Shown here: piece after piece, positions 17,102-25,837 of the stretch | Position numbering within the stretch: the stretch's first letter is position 1 | Layout: every line of letters begins with the position of its first letter | Source: Paraburkholderia sp. BCC1886 | GTDB lineage: Bacteria > Pseudomonadota > Gammaproteobacteria > Burkholderiales > Burkholderiaceae | Reading direction: 5' to 3' | Assembly (NCBI RefSeq): GCF_900996245.1 | Contig: NZ_CAAJGK010000052.1 | Span: forward strand, 372,001 to 436,000 | Length of the DNA: 64,000 nt | Program-made: the position numbers and the translations under genes | Notes under the pieces: generated by a model | Told to the model about the DNA's origin: nothing | Database searches by the model: none | The model's input: the letters and a program-made list of their open reading frames with translations, nothing else

Positions 17102-18546
17102 ACGCGCATCACGACAACGCGCCTTTGTACCGGCGCTTCGCCGACCTGCTGCATCGGACCATGGGACTCGACGCGGCGTCGCTGGGCCATAGCGCGATCG
17201 AACGCGCGGTCGATCAGCGCGCCGCGGCCTGGCGCGCCGACGGTCACGACGATGCGCCGCTCGCCGCATACTGGGAAGCGACTCAGGCGTCGCCCGCGAT
17301 GGTGCAGGCGCTGGTCGAGACGGTGGTGGTGCCGGAAACCTGGTTCTTCCGCGATGCCGATGCGTTCAAGGCGCTGGCGCGGCTTGCACGGGTCACGGCT
17401 GCGCGGCGCGGCGGTTCGCTGCCGCTGCGCATTCTCAGCTTGCCCTGCTCGAGCGGCGAAGAGCCGTACACGATCGCGATGACTCTGTTCGACGCGGGTT
17501 TCGCGGCGACGGAGTTCCGCATCGACGCGATGGATATCAGCGAGCGCTCGCTGGCGCTCGCCCGCCGGGCGATTTATGGCCGTAACTCGTTTCGCGGCAA
17601 CGCGCTGGCGTTTCGCGACGCGCACTTCGCCCGCGTAGAAGCAGGCTGGCGACTCGCGCCGCGTATCGTCGATGCGGTGCGCTTCTCGCGTGCGAACCTG
17701 ATGCAACTCGATGCGTCCGCGCTCGGCGTGTACGACTTCGTGTTCTGCCGCAACGTGCTGATCTACTTCGACCGCGAGGCGCAGCATGCTGCGTTGCAGG
17801 CGCTCGAAAGCGTGCTGGCCGAAGACGGCACGCTGTTCGTCGGGCCATCCGAAACCGGGCTGCTGGTGCGCCACGGCCTGCAATCCGCGAAGATTCCGCT
17901 GGCGTTCGCGTTTTATCGCGCGGCGTCAGTCGATGCGAATCGGGAGACGCCGCCTCACCTTTCGCCTACCGCGCCGCTGGCGAACGCGGCGGCGTCGGCC
18001 ATGACACGCTGGCCCCAATCAACGCTGGCGCCCGTGCAGGTGTTTTCCGCGCAGCCTTTCGCGTGGCCGGATGCGGTTGCGCGCGCACCGCTCGACCGCG
18101 CAACGGCCGCGGCCGAGCCGATGATCGCCGATACAGCGCGGCCTGCCTCCCGCACGGCACCGACCGCACCAACGCCCGGAGCGTCGTCCGCCACACCGAC
18201 GGACGCACCAACCGCCGCACCGACCAACGCCGCGCGCGACACGCTACAAGCTGCGCAAGCGCTCGCCGATGCCGGCCGTCTCGCGGAAGCCGCAACCGCA
18301 CTCACCGCCTACCTCGAACGCCACGCACCGCACGCCGACGCGTTCTATCTGCTCGGCGTGCTCGCCGATGCTCACGGCGAGACGAACCTCGCGCGCGGTC
18401 ACTACCGCAAGGCGCTTTACCTCGATCCGCAGCATGGCGAAGCGCTCGCGCATCTGGCGACGCTGCTCGAACTCGAAGGCGACCGCGCCGGTGCGCGCCT
18501 GTTGCTGCAACGCGCGTCGCGCGCGCAGGGAGCGTCCCGTGGTTGA
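17098..18546 (+). CDS. wspC: WspC, CheR-type methyltransferase with C-terminal TPR
   Basis: It encodes 482 aa. The first ~270 residues are a CheR SAM-dependent methyltransferase (VPETWFFRD, RILSLPCSSGEEPYTIA, FVFCRNVLIYFD). A ~100-residue Pro/Ala/Thr-rich linker leads to a C-terminal TPR module (LADAGRLAEAATALTAYL, ADAFYLLGVLADAHG, YRKALYLDPQHGEALAHLA). This fusion is characteristic of WspC. It should methylate WspA glutamates and reset or raise signalling. It overlaps wspB and wspD. Confidence 0.93.
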   Translation: MNAHHDNAPLYRRFADLLHRTMGLDAASLGHSAIERAVDQRAAAWRADGHDDAPLAAYWEATQASPAMVQALVETVVVPETWFFRDADAFKALARLARVTAARRGGSLPLRILSLPCSSGEEPYTIAMTLFDAGFAATEFRIDAMDISERSLALARRAIYGRNSFRGNALAFRDAHFARVEAGWRLAPRIVDAVRFSRANLMQLDASALGVYDFVFCRNVLIYFDREAQHAALQALESVLAEDGTLFVGPSETGLLVRHGLQSAKIPLAFAFYRAASVDANRETPPHLSPTAPLANAAASAMTRWPQSTLAPVQVFSAQPFAWPDAVARAPLDRATAAAEPMIADTARPASRTAPTAPTPGASSATPTDAPTAAPTNAARDTLQAAQALADAGRLAEAATALTAYLERHAPHADAFYLLGVLADAHGETNLARGHYRKALYLDPQHGEALAHLATLLELEGDRAGARLLLQRASRAQGASRG

Positions 18547-19240
18547 AGAACGCGCGCCGGACTTCGACGATTGCTGGAACCGCATCGGCGTGCGCGGCGA
18601 CTCGTCGTGCGAGCGTCTGACCGAGTATGTCCGCTGCCTGAACTGCCCGGTGTTCGAAACGGCGGCGGCCCGCCTGCTGGACCGCCCGGTGTCGCAGATC
18701 GATCTCACGCACCCTGAACTGCGCGCGCCCGCACTCGTTCCCACACGTCGCAGCGACGCGCAAGGCGAGAGCGAATCGTTCCTTGTATTCCGGATCGGCG
18801 ATGCGTGGCTCGCGCTGCCTACACCGATCTTCAAACGCATCGTGCAGACGCGGCCGGTTCATAGCCTGCCGCACCGCCAGCATCGCGCGGTACTGGGCGT
18901 GGTGAACGTGCAGGGCGATCTGCTGGTGTGCGTGTCGCTCGCGCTGCTGCTCGGCTTCGAACCCGGCGCTAGCGCGGCGCGGGACAAGCAGGACGAGCGG
19001 GCGCGTCACGAGCTGCCGCGTTTGCTGGTGGTGTCGCGCGCCGACGAACACGCGGCCTTTCCCGTCGATCAGGTCGACGGCGTGCATCGCATCGCGCTGG
19101 ACACGTTCCAGCCGCCGCCCGCCACGCTGTCGCAAGCGGCCGCCGCGCATACCCGCGCGGTCGCGTCGTGGCGCGACATGAGTCTCGGCCTGCTCGACGC
19201 CGACGCGCTCTTCGACACCTTGAACCGGAGTCTCGGATGA
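18539..19240 (+). CDS. wspD: WspD, CheW-like coupling protein
   Basis: It starts with GTG, with AGGGAG 6 nt upstream, inside the last codons of wspC (233 aa). The first ~75 residues contain a Cys motif (DDCWNRIGVRGDSSC, YVRCLNCPVF) typical of WspD. They are followed by a CheW domain (FLVFRIGDAWLALP, VLGVVNVQGDLLVCVSL, FPVDQVDGVHRI). It is a second coupling protein for the Wsp complex. Its stop overlaps the wspE ATG. Confidence 0.9.
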   Translation: MVEERAPDFDDCWNRIGVRGDSSCERLTEYVRCLNCPVFETAAARLLDRPVSQIDLTHPELRAPALVPTRRSDAQGESESFLVFRIGDAWLALPTPIFKRIVQTRPVHSLPHRQHRAVLGVVNVQGDLLVCVSLALLLGFEPGASAARDKQDERARHELPRLLVVSRADEHAAFPVDQVDGVHRIALDTFQPPPATLSQAAAAHTRAVASWRDMSLGLLDADALFDTLNRSLG

Positions 19241-21624
19241 CGGACGACCCGCGCCGCCCGTCGCTGATCGACCTGTTCCGCGAGGAAGCCCGCACCCAGG
19301 CGCGCGTGCTGAACGACGGCCTGCTCACGCTCGACCGCTCGCCGCGCGACGCCGCCGCGCTCGAAGCGTGCATGCGCGCCGCGCATTCGCTGAAGGGCGC
19401 GGCGCGAATCGTCGGCGTGCCGGTCGGCGTCGAACTCGCGCATGCGATGGAGGATTGTTTCGTCGCCGCGCAGGAAGGCCGTGCGCTGCTCGACGGCGTG
19501 TGGATCGACGCGTTGCTGCGCGGCGTGGACATCGTGGAGCGCATCGGCAACGAGGAAGATGCCGAGGCGAGCGAAGCGGTGAGTGCTTGCGTCGCGTCGT
19601 TGCAGGCGCATATGGCGGGCGTGGCGCCGCATGGGGCGGTGTCGCGGCGCGATGCGGGGGCCATGCCGATGGAGATCGCCGTCCCGCAGCGCACGGTCGA
19701 CGTGGCGGAGACGGCCCCGGAAGCGCCAGGCGGCGTGGCGGACGAAGCGGTCCGCATGCTTGTAGAGCCGGTCGTGAACAGCGCCGTACCGGTGCCGATG
19801 CTCGATGCCGCCGCACAAACTCCTGCACCAGCCGCCCAGCAAGCCCCCCACACCGCCACCGACCCCGCCCGCATGCTGCGCGTGCGCGCGGACAACCTCG
19901 ACCGGCTACTGTCCTTGTCCGGCGAATCGCTGGTCGAGTCGCGCTGGCTCAAACCCTTCGCGCAGTCGATGCTGCGGGTCAAACGCGTGCAACGCGACAG
20001 CACCCGCGCGCTCGACCAGTTGCACGAAAGCCTCGCCGACCTGAAACTCGATCCGCGCGCGCAAGCCGCACTCGAAGAACTACGCCGGCTCGCCGGCGAA
20101 TCGCAGCATCTGCTCGCCGAGCGTCTCGCCGATCTGGAAAGCTTCGATCGCCGCTCGACGCATCTGTCGCAACAACTGTACGACGCGGCGCTGCAATGCC
20201 GGATGCGCCCGTTCGGCGACGGCACCGGCGGCCTCGCGCGGATGGTGCGCGACGTCGCGCGCTCGCTCGGCAAGACGGTGCACTGGCACCTGGTCGGCGA
20301 ATCGACGCAGGTGGACCGCGATATTCTCGATCTGCTCGAAGCGCCGCTCGGCCACCTGCTACGCAACGCGCTCGATCACGGTATCGAAGCGCCGGCCGTG
20401 CGGCTCGCGCGCGGCAAGCCGGCCGACGGCACGCTCACGCTCGACGCGCGCCACACCGCCGGCTCCCTGCTGATCACCGTCACCGACGACGGCGCGGGCA
20501 TCGATCTGGATGCCCTACGCGGGTCGATCGTGCGCAAGAAGCTCGCGAGCCCGGAAACGGCCGCGCGTCTGTCCGAAGCCGAACTGCTCGAATTCCTGTT
20601 TCTGCCCGGCTTCTCGCTGCGCGACCAGGTGACCGACGTGTCCGGCCGCGGCGTCGGGCTCGACGCGGTTCACGACGTCGTCAAGCGCGTGCGCGGTACC
20701 GTGCGCATCACGCACGAGCCGGGCTTCGGCACGCGCGTGCAACTGCAGTTGCCGCTGACGCTGTCGGTCATCCGCAGCCTGCTGGTGGAAGTCGCCGGCG
20801 AACCGTACGCGGTGCCGCTCGCGCACGTGAACCGCACGCTGCACGTGAGCCGCGCGGAGATCGAACTGCTCGAAGGCCATCAGCACATCGGCTTCGACGG
20901 GCGCCGCATCGGCATCGTTACCGCGCATCAGATTCTCGACACCGCGGCGTCCGCGAACGAGGCCGAACTGGTCAGCCTGATCGTGATCGGCGAAGGCGAA
21001 GGGACTTACGGCGTGGTGGTCGACCGTTTTCTCGGCGAGCGGATGCTGGTGGTGCAGCCGCTCGATCCGCGGCTGGGCAAGATCCGCAATATCTCCGCCG
21101 GCGCGTTGATGGAGAACGGCGACCCCGTGCTGATCGCCGATGTCGACGACTGGTTGCGCTCGGTCGAACGGCTGGTGGCCGGCGGCGATCTGCAACACGC
21201 GCAACCGGGCGCCGCGCTCGCCAGCCGTCGCAGCACGCGGCGCGTGCTGGTGGTCGACGACTCGCTCACGGTCCGCGAACTCGAGCGCAAACTGCTGGCC
21301 ACGCGAGGTTACGACGTGACCATCGCGGTCGACGGCATGGATGGCTGGAATGCGGTGCGCGGCGAGCGCTTCGACCTCGTCATCACCGATATCGACATGC
21401 CGCGCATGGACGGCATCGAACTCGTCACGCTCATCAAGCGCGACCCGCAGTTGCACTCGCTGCCGGTGATGATCGTCTCGTACAAGGATCGCGAAGAAGA
21501 CCGCCGCGCGGGTCTCGACGCGGGCGCGGATTACTATCTGGCAAAAGGCAGTTTCCATGACGAAGCGCTGCTCGACGCCGTGCGCGATCTGATCGGCGAA
21601 GCTTACGGCGCAACCCACGGGTGA
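19237..21624 (+). CDS. wspE: WspE, hybrid CheA-type histidine kinase/response regulator
   Basis: It encodes 795 aa. The N-terminal Hpt domain carries the phosphorylated His at about residue 50 (MRAAHSLKGAARIVG). A Pro/Ala-rich linker, dimerisation helices and a GHKL kinase domain follow (LLRNALDHGIEAP, DDGAGIDLDALR, SGRGVGLDAVHDVV). Next come a CheW-like domain and a C-terminal REC domain (VLVVDDSLTVRE, phospho-acceptor in ITDIDMPRMDG). It should phosphorylate WspR and WspF. Start by ATGA overlap with wspD. Confidence 0.95.
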   Translation: MTDDPRRPSLIDLFREEARTQARVLNDGLLTLDRSPRDAAALEACMRAAHSLKGAARIVGVPVGVELAHAMEDCFVAAQEGRALLDGVWIDALLRGVDIVERIGNEEDAEASEAVSACVASLQAHMAGVAPHGAVSRRDAGAMPMEIAVPQRTVDVAETAPEAPGGVADEAVRMLVEPVVNSAVPVPMLDAAAQTPAPAAQQAPHTATDPARMLRVRADNLDRLLSLSGESLVESRWLKPFAQSMLRVKRVQRDSTRALDQLHESLADLKLDPRAQAALEELRRLAGESQHLLAERLADLESFDRRSTHLSQQLYDAALQCRMRPFGDGTGGLARMVRDVARSLGKTVHWHLVGESTQVDRDILDLLEAPLGHLLRNALDHGIEAPAVRLARGKPADGTLTLDARHTAGSLLITVTDDGAGIDLDALRGSIVRKKLASPETAARLSEAELLEFLFLPGFSLRDQVTDVSGRGVGLDAVHDVVKRVRGTVRITHEPGFGTRVQLQLPLTLSVIRSLLVEVAGEPYAVPLAHVNRTLHVSRAEIELLEGHQHIGFDGRRIGIVTAHQILDTAASANEAELVSLIVIGEGEGTYGVVVDRFLGERMLVVQPLDPRLGKIRNISAGALMENGDPVLIADVDDWLRSVERLVAGGDLQHAQPGAALASRRSTRRVLVVDDSLTVRELERKLLATRGYDVTIAVDGMDGWNAVRGERFDLVITDIDMPRMDGIELVTLIKRDPQLHSLPVMIVSYKDREEDRRAGLDAGADYYLAKGSFHDEALLDAVRDLIGEAYGATHG

Positions 21625-21629
21625 CACGA

Positions 21630-22679
21630 ATGAAGATCGGAATCGTCAACGACATGCCGCTCGCCGTCGAAGCGCTGCGCCGCGCGCTCGCGGCGCGCCA
21701 CGATTACGACGTGCTGTGGGTCGCGCAGGACGGCGTGCAGGCGGTGGATTTCTGCGCCGCGCAGCGACCCGACATCGTGCTGATGGACCTCGTGATGCCG
21801 AACGTCGACGGCATCGAGGCGACCCGCCGCATCATGGCGCGCGCGCCGTGCGCGATCCTGATCGTCACCGTCGACGTGGGCGCCAACGCCTGGCGCGTGT
21901 ACGAAGCGATGGGCGCGGGCGCGCTCGACGCCGTCGACACGCCGTCGCTGAGCGGCCCCGACGCGCACCGGAGCATCGCCACGTTGCTCGCGAAAATCGA
22001 CCGGATTGCCGCGCTGGTCAAGGAGCGCAATGCGCCCACGCCGGCGGCCGCGCCTCAGCCCGGCGCGACGAACCGCGACACGCCGCTGGTAGCGATCGGC
22101 GCATCCGCCGGCGGACCGGCGGCGCTGGCCACCCTGCTCGCCGCGTTGCCCAAGGATTTCGCGGCGGCAGTCGTAATCGTGCAACACGTCGATGCCGCAT
22201 TTGCCGCCGGCATGGCCGACTGGCTGAACCAGCAGTCGGCGTTGCCGGTGCGGATCGCGAAGGAAAACGACCGGCCGCAGGCGGGACTCGTGCTGCTGGC
22301 GGCCACCGACGACCACCTGCATCTGAAGTTGCCCAACGTGCTCGGCTACACACCCGTGCCGACGGAAACGCCCTACCGGCCTTCTGTCGATGTGTTCTTT
22401 CATAGTGTCGTGGCACGCTGGCCGGGCCGCGCGATCGGCGTGCTGCTGACCGGCATGGGACGCGACGGCGCGATCGGGTTGAAGGCGATGCGCACCAAGG
22501 GCTATCGCACGATCGCGCAGGACGAGGCGACGAGCGCCGTGTACGGCATGCCGAAGGCGGCTGCCGCGCTCGATGCGGCGGTATCGATCCTGCCGCTACC
22601 GGCGATTGCTCCGGCATTAGTGACGGCATTAGTGACGGCATTAGTGACGGCGGTAGGCACGGCAGTAAGCACGCGTTAG
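21630..22679 (+). CDS. wspF: WspF, CheB-type receptor methylesterase
   Basis: It encodes 349 aa from MKIGIVNDMPLAVEAL. The REC domain has its phospho-acceptor at D53 (VLMDLVMPNVDG). The methylesterase domain has the catalytic Ser in IGASAGGPAALA, the His in VIVQHVDAAF and the Asp in LTGMGRDGAIG. It demethylates WspA and damps the pathway; loss of WspF in Pseudomonas and Burkholderia gives wrinkly, high c-di-GMP variants. The last codons are a 12-nt tandem repeat encoding ALVT three times. Confidence 0.94.
   Translation: MKIGIVNDMPLAVEALRRALAARHDYDVLWVAQDGVQAVDFCAAQRPDIVLMDLVMPNVDGIEATRRIMARAPCAILIVTVDVGANAWRVYEAMGAGALDAVDTPSLSGPDAHRSIATLLAKIDRIAALVKERNAPTPAAAPQPGATNRDTPLVAIGASAGGPAALATLLAALPKDFAAAVVIVQHVDAAFAAGMADWLNQQSALPVRIAKENDRPQAGLVLLAATDDHLHLKLPNVLGYTPVPTETPYRPSVDVFFHSVVARWPGRAIGVLLTGMGRDGAIGLKAMRTKGYRTIAQDEATSAVYGMPKAAAALDAAVSILPLPAIAPALVTALVTALVTAVGTAVSTR
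22614..22649 (+). repeat. 12-nt tandem repeat (3 copies) at the wspF 3' end
   Basis: Three exact copies of GCATTAGTGACG encode ALVT-ALVT-ALVT in the C-terminal tail of WspF. Copy number changes would stay in frame. Confidence 0.95.
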
Positions 22680-22774
22680 CGACGCTGCTCCAACCGGTCT
22701 GCCTGCTTGCCTGCCGCCTGCGCCTCACCTGAGCCTGCTTCACTTTTTCGACTGCTTTTCATCTGACGAACACC

Positions 22775-23869
22775 ATGGACACTCGCAACCCGCCTCAGAC
22801 CGCCGCCGCGCCCAATCTCGCCGATGCCGACGCGAACCGGCAGGCGCCCACGCTGCCGGTGGACGACGCGCTGGTGCGCATCCTCGGCAATCCGCCGGCC
22901 GCCCAGTGTCCGATCATGGTGTTGCTGGTCGACGATCAGGCGATCATCGCCGAAGCCGTGCGGCAGGCGCTGGAAGGCGAACCGGGCATCGACTTCCACT
23001 ATTGCGCGTCTCCGGAAGACGCGGTGCGCTGCGCCGAAGAAACCCGTCCCACGGTCATCCTGCAAGACCTCGTGCTGCCCGGTACGGACGGCCTCACACT
23101 GGTGCGGCAATACCGGGAGCATCCGCTCACCCGCGATATTCCGATCATCGTGCTGTCGACCAAGGAAGAGCCGCTCGTCAAAAGCGCGGCGTTCGCGGCG
23201 GGCGCCAACGACTATCTGGTCAAACTGCCGGACCGTATCGAGCTGATCGCGCGAATCCGCTACCACTCGCGTTCGTATCTGAACCTGCTGCAACGCGACG
23301 AGGCGTATCAGGCGCTGCGTCATTCGCAGCAGCAACTGCTCGCGACCAATCTGGAATTGCAGCGGCTCACGCATTCGGACGGGCTCACGGGTCTGTCGAA
23401 CCGCCGTTATCTCGATCAGTATCTGGCAGCCGAATGGCGCCGCGGCGTACGCGACAAGACCGGCTTGGGCTTCCTGATGATCGACGTCGATAACTTCAAG
23501 GCCTACAACGATACCTACGGCCACGTGGCCGGCGACGAAGTGCTCAAACGCGTCGGCCACACCGTCGAGTCCTGTCTCGGACGCTCGCCCGACCTCGCGG
23601 CGCGCTTCGGCGGCGAGGAATTCGCGGTGGTGCTGCCGGGCGCCTCCAGCGGCGGCTTGCGCTTGATCGCCGAGAAGATCCGCCTCGCCATCGAAGACCT
23701 GGGCATTACGCACACCGGCTCGGCGAGCGGCGTCGTGACGGTCAGCATCGGCGCGGCGATGCAGGTGCCGACGCTTGCGGAAGCGGTGACCACGCTGGTG
23801 GAAGCCGCCGACGTCGGTTTGTATCGCGCCAAACGCGACGGCAGAAATCAGGTGGCGATGAGCGCTTGA
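22775..23869 (+). CDS. wspR: WspR, diguanylate cyclase response regulator
   Basis: It encodes 364 aa. After a ~45-residue N-terminal extension comes a REC domain with DD (VLLVDDQAIIAE) and phospho-acceptor D98 (ILQDLVLPGTDG). A helical linker and a GGDEF domain follow. The active site reads GGEEF at about residues 279-283, and the inhibitory I-site RSPD lies at 270-273 (RxxD), so both catalysis and product feedback look intact. It makes c-di-GMP when phosphorylated by WspE. It ends the wsp operon. Confidence 0.95.
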   Translation: MDTRNPPQTAAAPNLADADANRQAPTLPVDDALVRILGNPPAAQCPIMVLLVDDQAIIAEAVRQALEGEPGIDFHYCASPEDAVRCAEETRPTVILQDLVLPGTDGLTLVRQYREHPLTRDIPIIVLSTKEEPLVKSAAFAAGANDYLVKLPDRIELIARIRYHSRSYLNLLQRDEAYQALRHSQQQLLATNLELQRLTHSDGLTGLSNRRYLDQYLAAEWRRGVRDKTGLGFLMIDVDNFKAYNDTYGHVAGDEVLKRVGHTVESCLGRSPDLAARFGGEEFAVVLPGASSGGLRLIAEKIRLAIEDLGITHTGSASGVVTVSIGAAMQVPTLAEAVTTLVEAADVGLYRAKRDGRNQVAMSA

Positions 23870-24000
23870 ACATCGGCGCGGCCACGTCCAAGCATCCTCA
23901 GCGCGCCGATGCGTTCGCTGTAACAGATGTGCGAGACAATGGCGCCACCTGACCGGCACGACAGTCTCCCATTCGTGTTCGCAAACTGAGAGGAAGCGCG

Positions 24001-24426
24001 ATGAACTACGACGACAGCAATCCCTTCGCGAGGATTCTGCGTGGTGAACTCCCCTGCATCAAAGTGGCGGAAACCAGCTCCGCGCTGGCTTTCATGGATC
24101 TGATGCCGCAGGCCGACGGGCATCTGCTCGTCATCCCGAAAGAAAAGGCGGCGCAGATCTTCGAGTTGTCGGATGCGTCGACGGTGGCCTGCATGCGGAT
24201 GACGCAGAAGCTGGCGATTGCAGTGCGCGCGGCGTTGCGCCCGGATGGCGTGTTCATCGGTCAGTTCAACGGCAGTGCGGCAGGGCAGACCGTGCCGCAT
24301 GTGCACTTTCACGTGATTCCGCGCTGGCAGGGGCAGGACCTGCGAATGCATGCGCGCGACGTCGCCGACGCCGCCACGCTCGAAGCGCTGGCCAAGCGGA
24401 TTCGCGATCATTGGCGCGCGGATTAA
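24001..24426 (+). CDS. HIT-family nucleotide hydrolase/transferase
   Basis: This 141-residue protein follows a GAGAGGAAG ribosome binding site. It has the HIT triad motif PHVHFHVIPRW near residues 99-109 and the N-terminal SNPFARILRGELPCIKV-type lead-in of the Hint/HIT branch. Family members hydrolyse AMP-lysine or other nucleotide conjugates; the substrate cannot be told here. It is a stand-alone gene after wspR. Confidence 0.9.
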   Translation: MNYDDSNPFARILRGELPCIKVAETSSALAFMDLMPQADGHLLVIPKEKAAQIFELSDASTVACMRMTQKLAIAVRAALRPDGVFIGQFNGSAAGQTVPHVHFHVIPRWQGQDLRMHARDVADAATLEALAKRIRDHWRAD

Positions 24427-24479
24427 CGGCTGGCGGGCTCGTGATGCTTTGACGGTCACGCGCCGTAACATCTGTAAAA

Positions 24480-24590
24480 GCCTTCGAAACCAGCGCAGCG
24501 CGCAATGTGGCTAGACTGGCGCTGCCTTGTCCCAACAAGGCATTGAGTGTGGATCTCTTTTCAGCCTGCCGAACCGGCAGGCTTTTTTCT
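24480..24590 (+). ncRNA. Candidate small RNA ending in a Rho-independent terminator
   Basis: No ORF accounts for this stretch. A small hairpin (CCTTGT / ACAAGG, loop CCCA, 24525-24540) is followed ~23 nt later by a strong terminator hairpin. A weak promoter (TTGACG at 24449, TGTAAA at 24473, 18-bp spacing) lies just upstream. It could instead be the 3' UTR and terminator of the HIT gene. Confidence 0.35.
24564..24590 (+). terminator. Rho-independent terminator
   Basis: An 8-bp stem (GCCTGCCG / CGGCAGGC, loop AAC) is followed by six T. It ends transcription from the HIT gene or from a small RNA. Confidence 0.85.
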
Positions 24591-24604
24591 TTCCGTTCGT
24601 CTTT

Positions 24605-24790
24605 CTATTCCCGATCCCGCGGGCGGCGCAGCGGATGCCGCCAGTCGATGCCGTGCCGGCGTGCTTTGAGATGCGCCGGCCGCAAGCCATGAAGATGACG
24701 ATGTTCCTGCCACAATTCATCGGAGAAAAGAAAGGCGACGATTAACAGCGGAATCGCCAGAAACAGGCCCAGGATTATCTGTTCGATCAC
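24605..24790 (-). CDS. Small membrane protein, hypothetical
   Basis: It encodes 61 aa from a GTG with a strong GAGGAGG ribosome binding site 6 nt upstream. Residues 2-22 form a hydrophobic helix (IEQIILGLFLAIPLLIVAFLF), followed by a very basic, His/Arg-rich tail (HRHLHGLRPAHLKARRHG). Function is unknown. It is convergent to the preceding terminator. Confidence 0.6.
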   Translation of the reverse strand: MIEQIILGLFLAIPLLIVAFLFSDELWQEHRHLHGLRPAHLKARRHGIDWRHPLRRPRDRE

Positions 24791-25291
24791 GGCAGCCTCC
24801 TCGCGCAAGCAGTGATTTTCATTGTAGTCGCCAGCGGTTATCACGTTCTCTCGAATCACCCCGAGTGAAACCGCTTGCGCCATCCTCAAACAAGCCTGGC
24901 ATCGTTTCTCTTCTGCATTTACACCGTTATTTCGCCCTTCCTCTCAGGTCAGTTGAATGACTTTGTGTGCAACGCACCAAGTGGCTGAATTAATTGTATT
25001 AAGTCGCTTAATTGGCACCTGGCGTTTACGTGAATATCGACCGCAAAGCTTTACCGGTTAGAGCGCTGTACCCTGCCCCTTTGATTTCTAATAGTTTTAA
25101 TGTGATCCGTTCAAACTACTGCTCAAGGTTTAAGCAGGTCGACATTAACATGCGGCAATTCGTCACTGTTGCGACCGCACACAAGATGTGCTTGTTGTTC
25201 TACCGCATTCTCCTAAAGTGCAAGTTGCGGGTTGAATCTTAATCTTAAATAGATAGCTAACCTGAGTAATCGACCCGCACCGGAGGATCAC
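24791..25291. other. Low-GC intergenic region with no convincing gene
   Basis: These ~500 bp separate divergent small genes. From ~24960 to 25270 the GC content falls clearly below the genome. Short ORFs here lack good starts and family likeness. The AT-rich part may hold promoter and nucleoid-protein binding sites for the secreted protein gene that follows. Confidence 0.5.
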
Positions 25292-25627
25292 ATGAAAACG
25301 CGAATCGCACTGGTTTTTGCCCTTGTGGGTCTGGCCGCTGTCACTGCTCAGGCTCAAGACGTCGTCAAGCCGCAGCAAACCATCCAGTTCAAGGCCAACA
25401 GCTACGGCTGTCTATCGAAAGATAAGCTCGATGCCGCCGATCAACACGCTCAAGCCGGCGAGCAGCAGAAAATGCAGGAATTTTTCTCCGGTTATCAATG
25501 CGTGTCGACTCCCGAAAATTCGAGTTTCCGCGTGGTGCGCGTAGTCGGCCACGACGTCGAATTCGTGAATTCGGGCAATAGCGATACCCAAGGCCTTTGG
25601 GCAAACGACCGTTTTATCAAGCAGTAA
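25292..25627 (+). CDS. Small secreted protein, hypothetical
   Basis: It encodes 111 aa with an ideal CGGAGGATC ribosome binding site. Residues 1-21 are a signal peptide (MKTRIALVFALVGLAAVTAQA). The mature part has two Cys (YGCLSKDK and YQCVSTPE), which could form a disulfide in the periplasm. It ends with GLWANDRFIKQ. I do not recognise a named domain. It is a stand-alone gene behind an AT-rich upstream region. Confidence 0.8.
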   Translation: MKTRIALVFALVGLAAVTAQAQDVVKPQQTIQFKANSYGCLSKDKLDAADQHAQAGEQQKMQEFFSGYQCVSTPENSSFRVVRVVGHDVEFVNSGNSDTQGLWANDRFIKQ

Positions 25628-25741
25628 TCCGATAAATCGCTCGTTGGTCGAGTCAATCAGATTGACGGCGCGGCGGATTAATCCGCCGCGCCGCTTCTGT
25701 GTGATCGCTGTGTGATCGCTGCGTGGACCTGAGAGACATCG

Positions 25742-25781
25742 ATAATTAAAAAAGCCGATGCGGCCATGTGGTCGCATCGGC
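25742..25781 (-). terminator. Rho-independent terminator of the dehydratase/arabinose operon
   Basis: A 12-bp stem including one G-U pair (25754-25765 with 25770-25781) is followed in the minus direction by TTTTTTAATTATC, downstream of the dehydratase stop. Confidence 0.85.
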
Positions 25782-25837
25782 AATACGCCTTCTCGCGGCG
25801 CAGGAACCCGGTTAAAGCTTAAACTGCGCGCCGCCCG

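Noticed and set aside
14864..17269. 800-codon minus-strand open frame opposite wspA and wspB
   Set aside because: It is a shadow of real genes with Arg/Gly/His-rich translation and no recognisable domain.
25012..25242. 76-codon ORF in the low-GC region
   Set aside because: It has no good start or ribosome binding site and no domain; the sequence looks non-coding.
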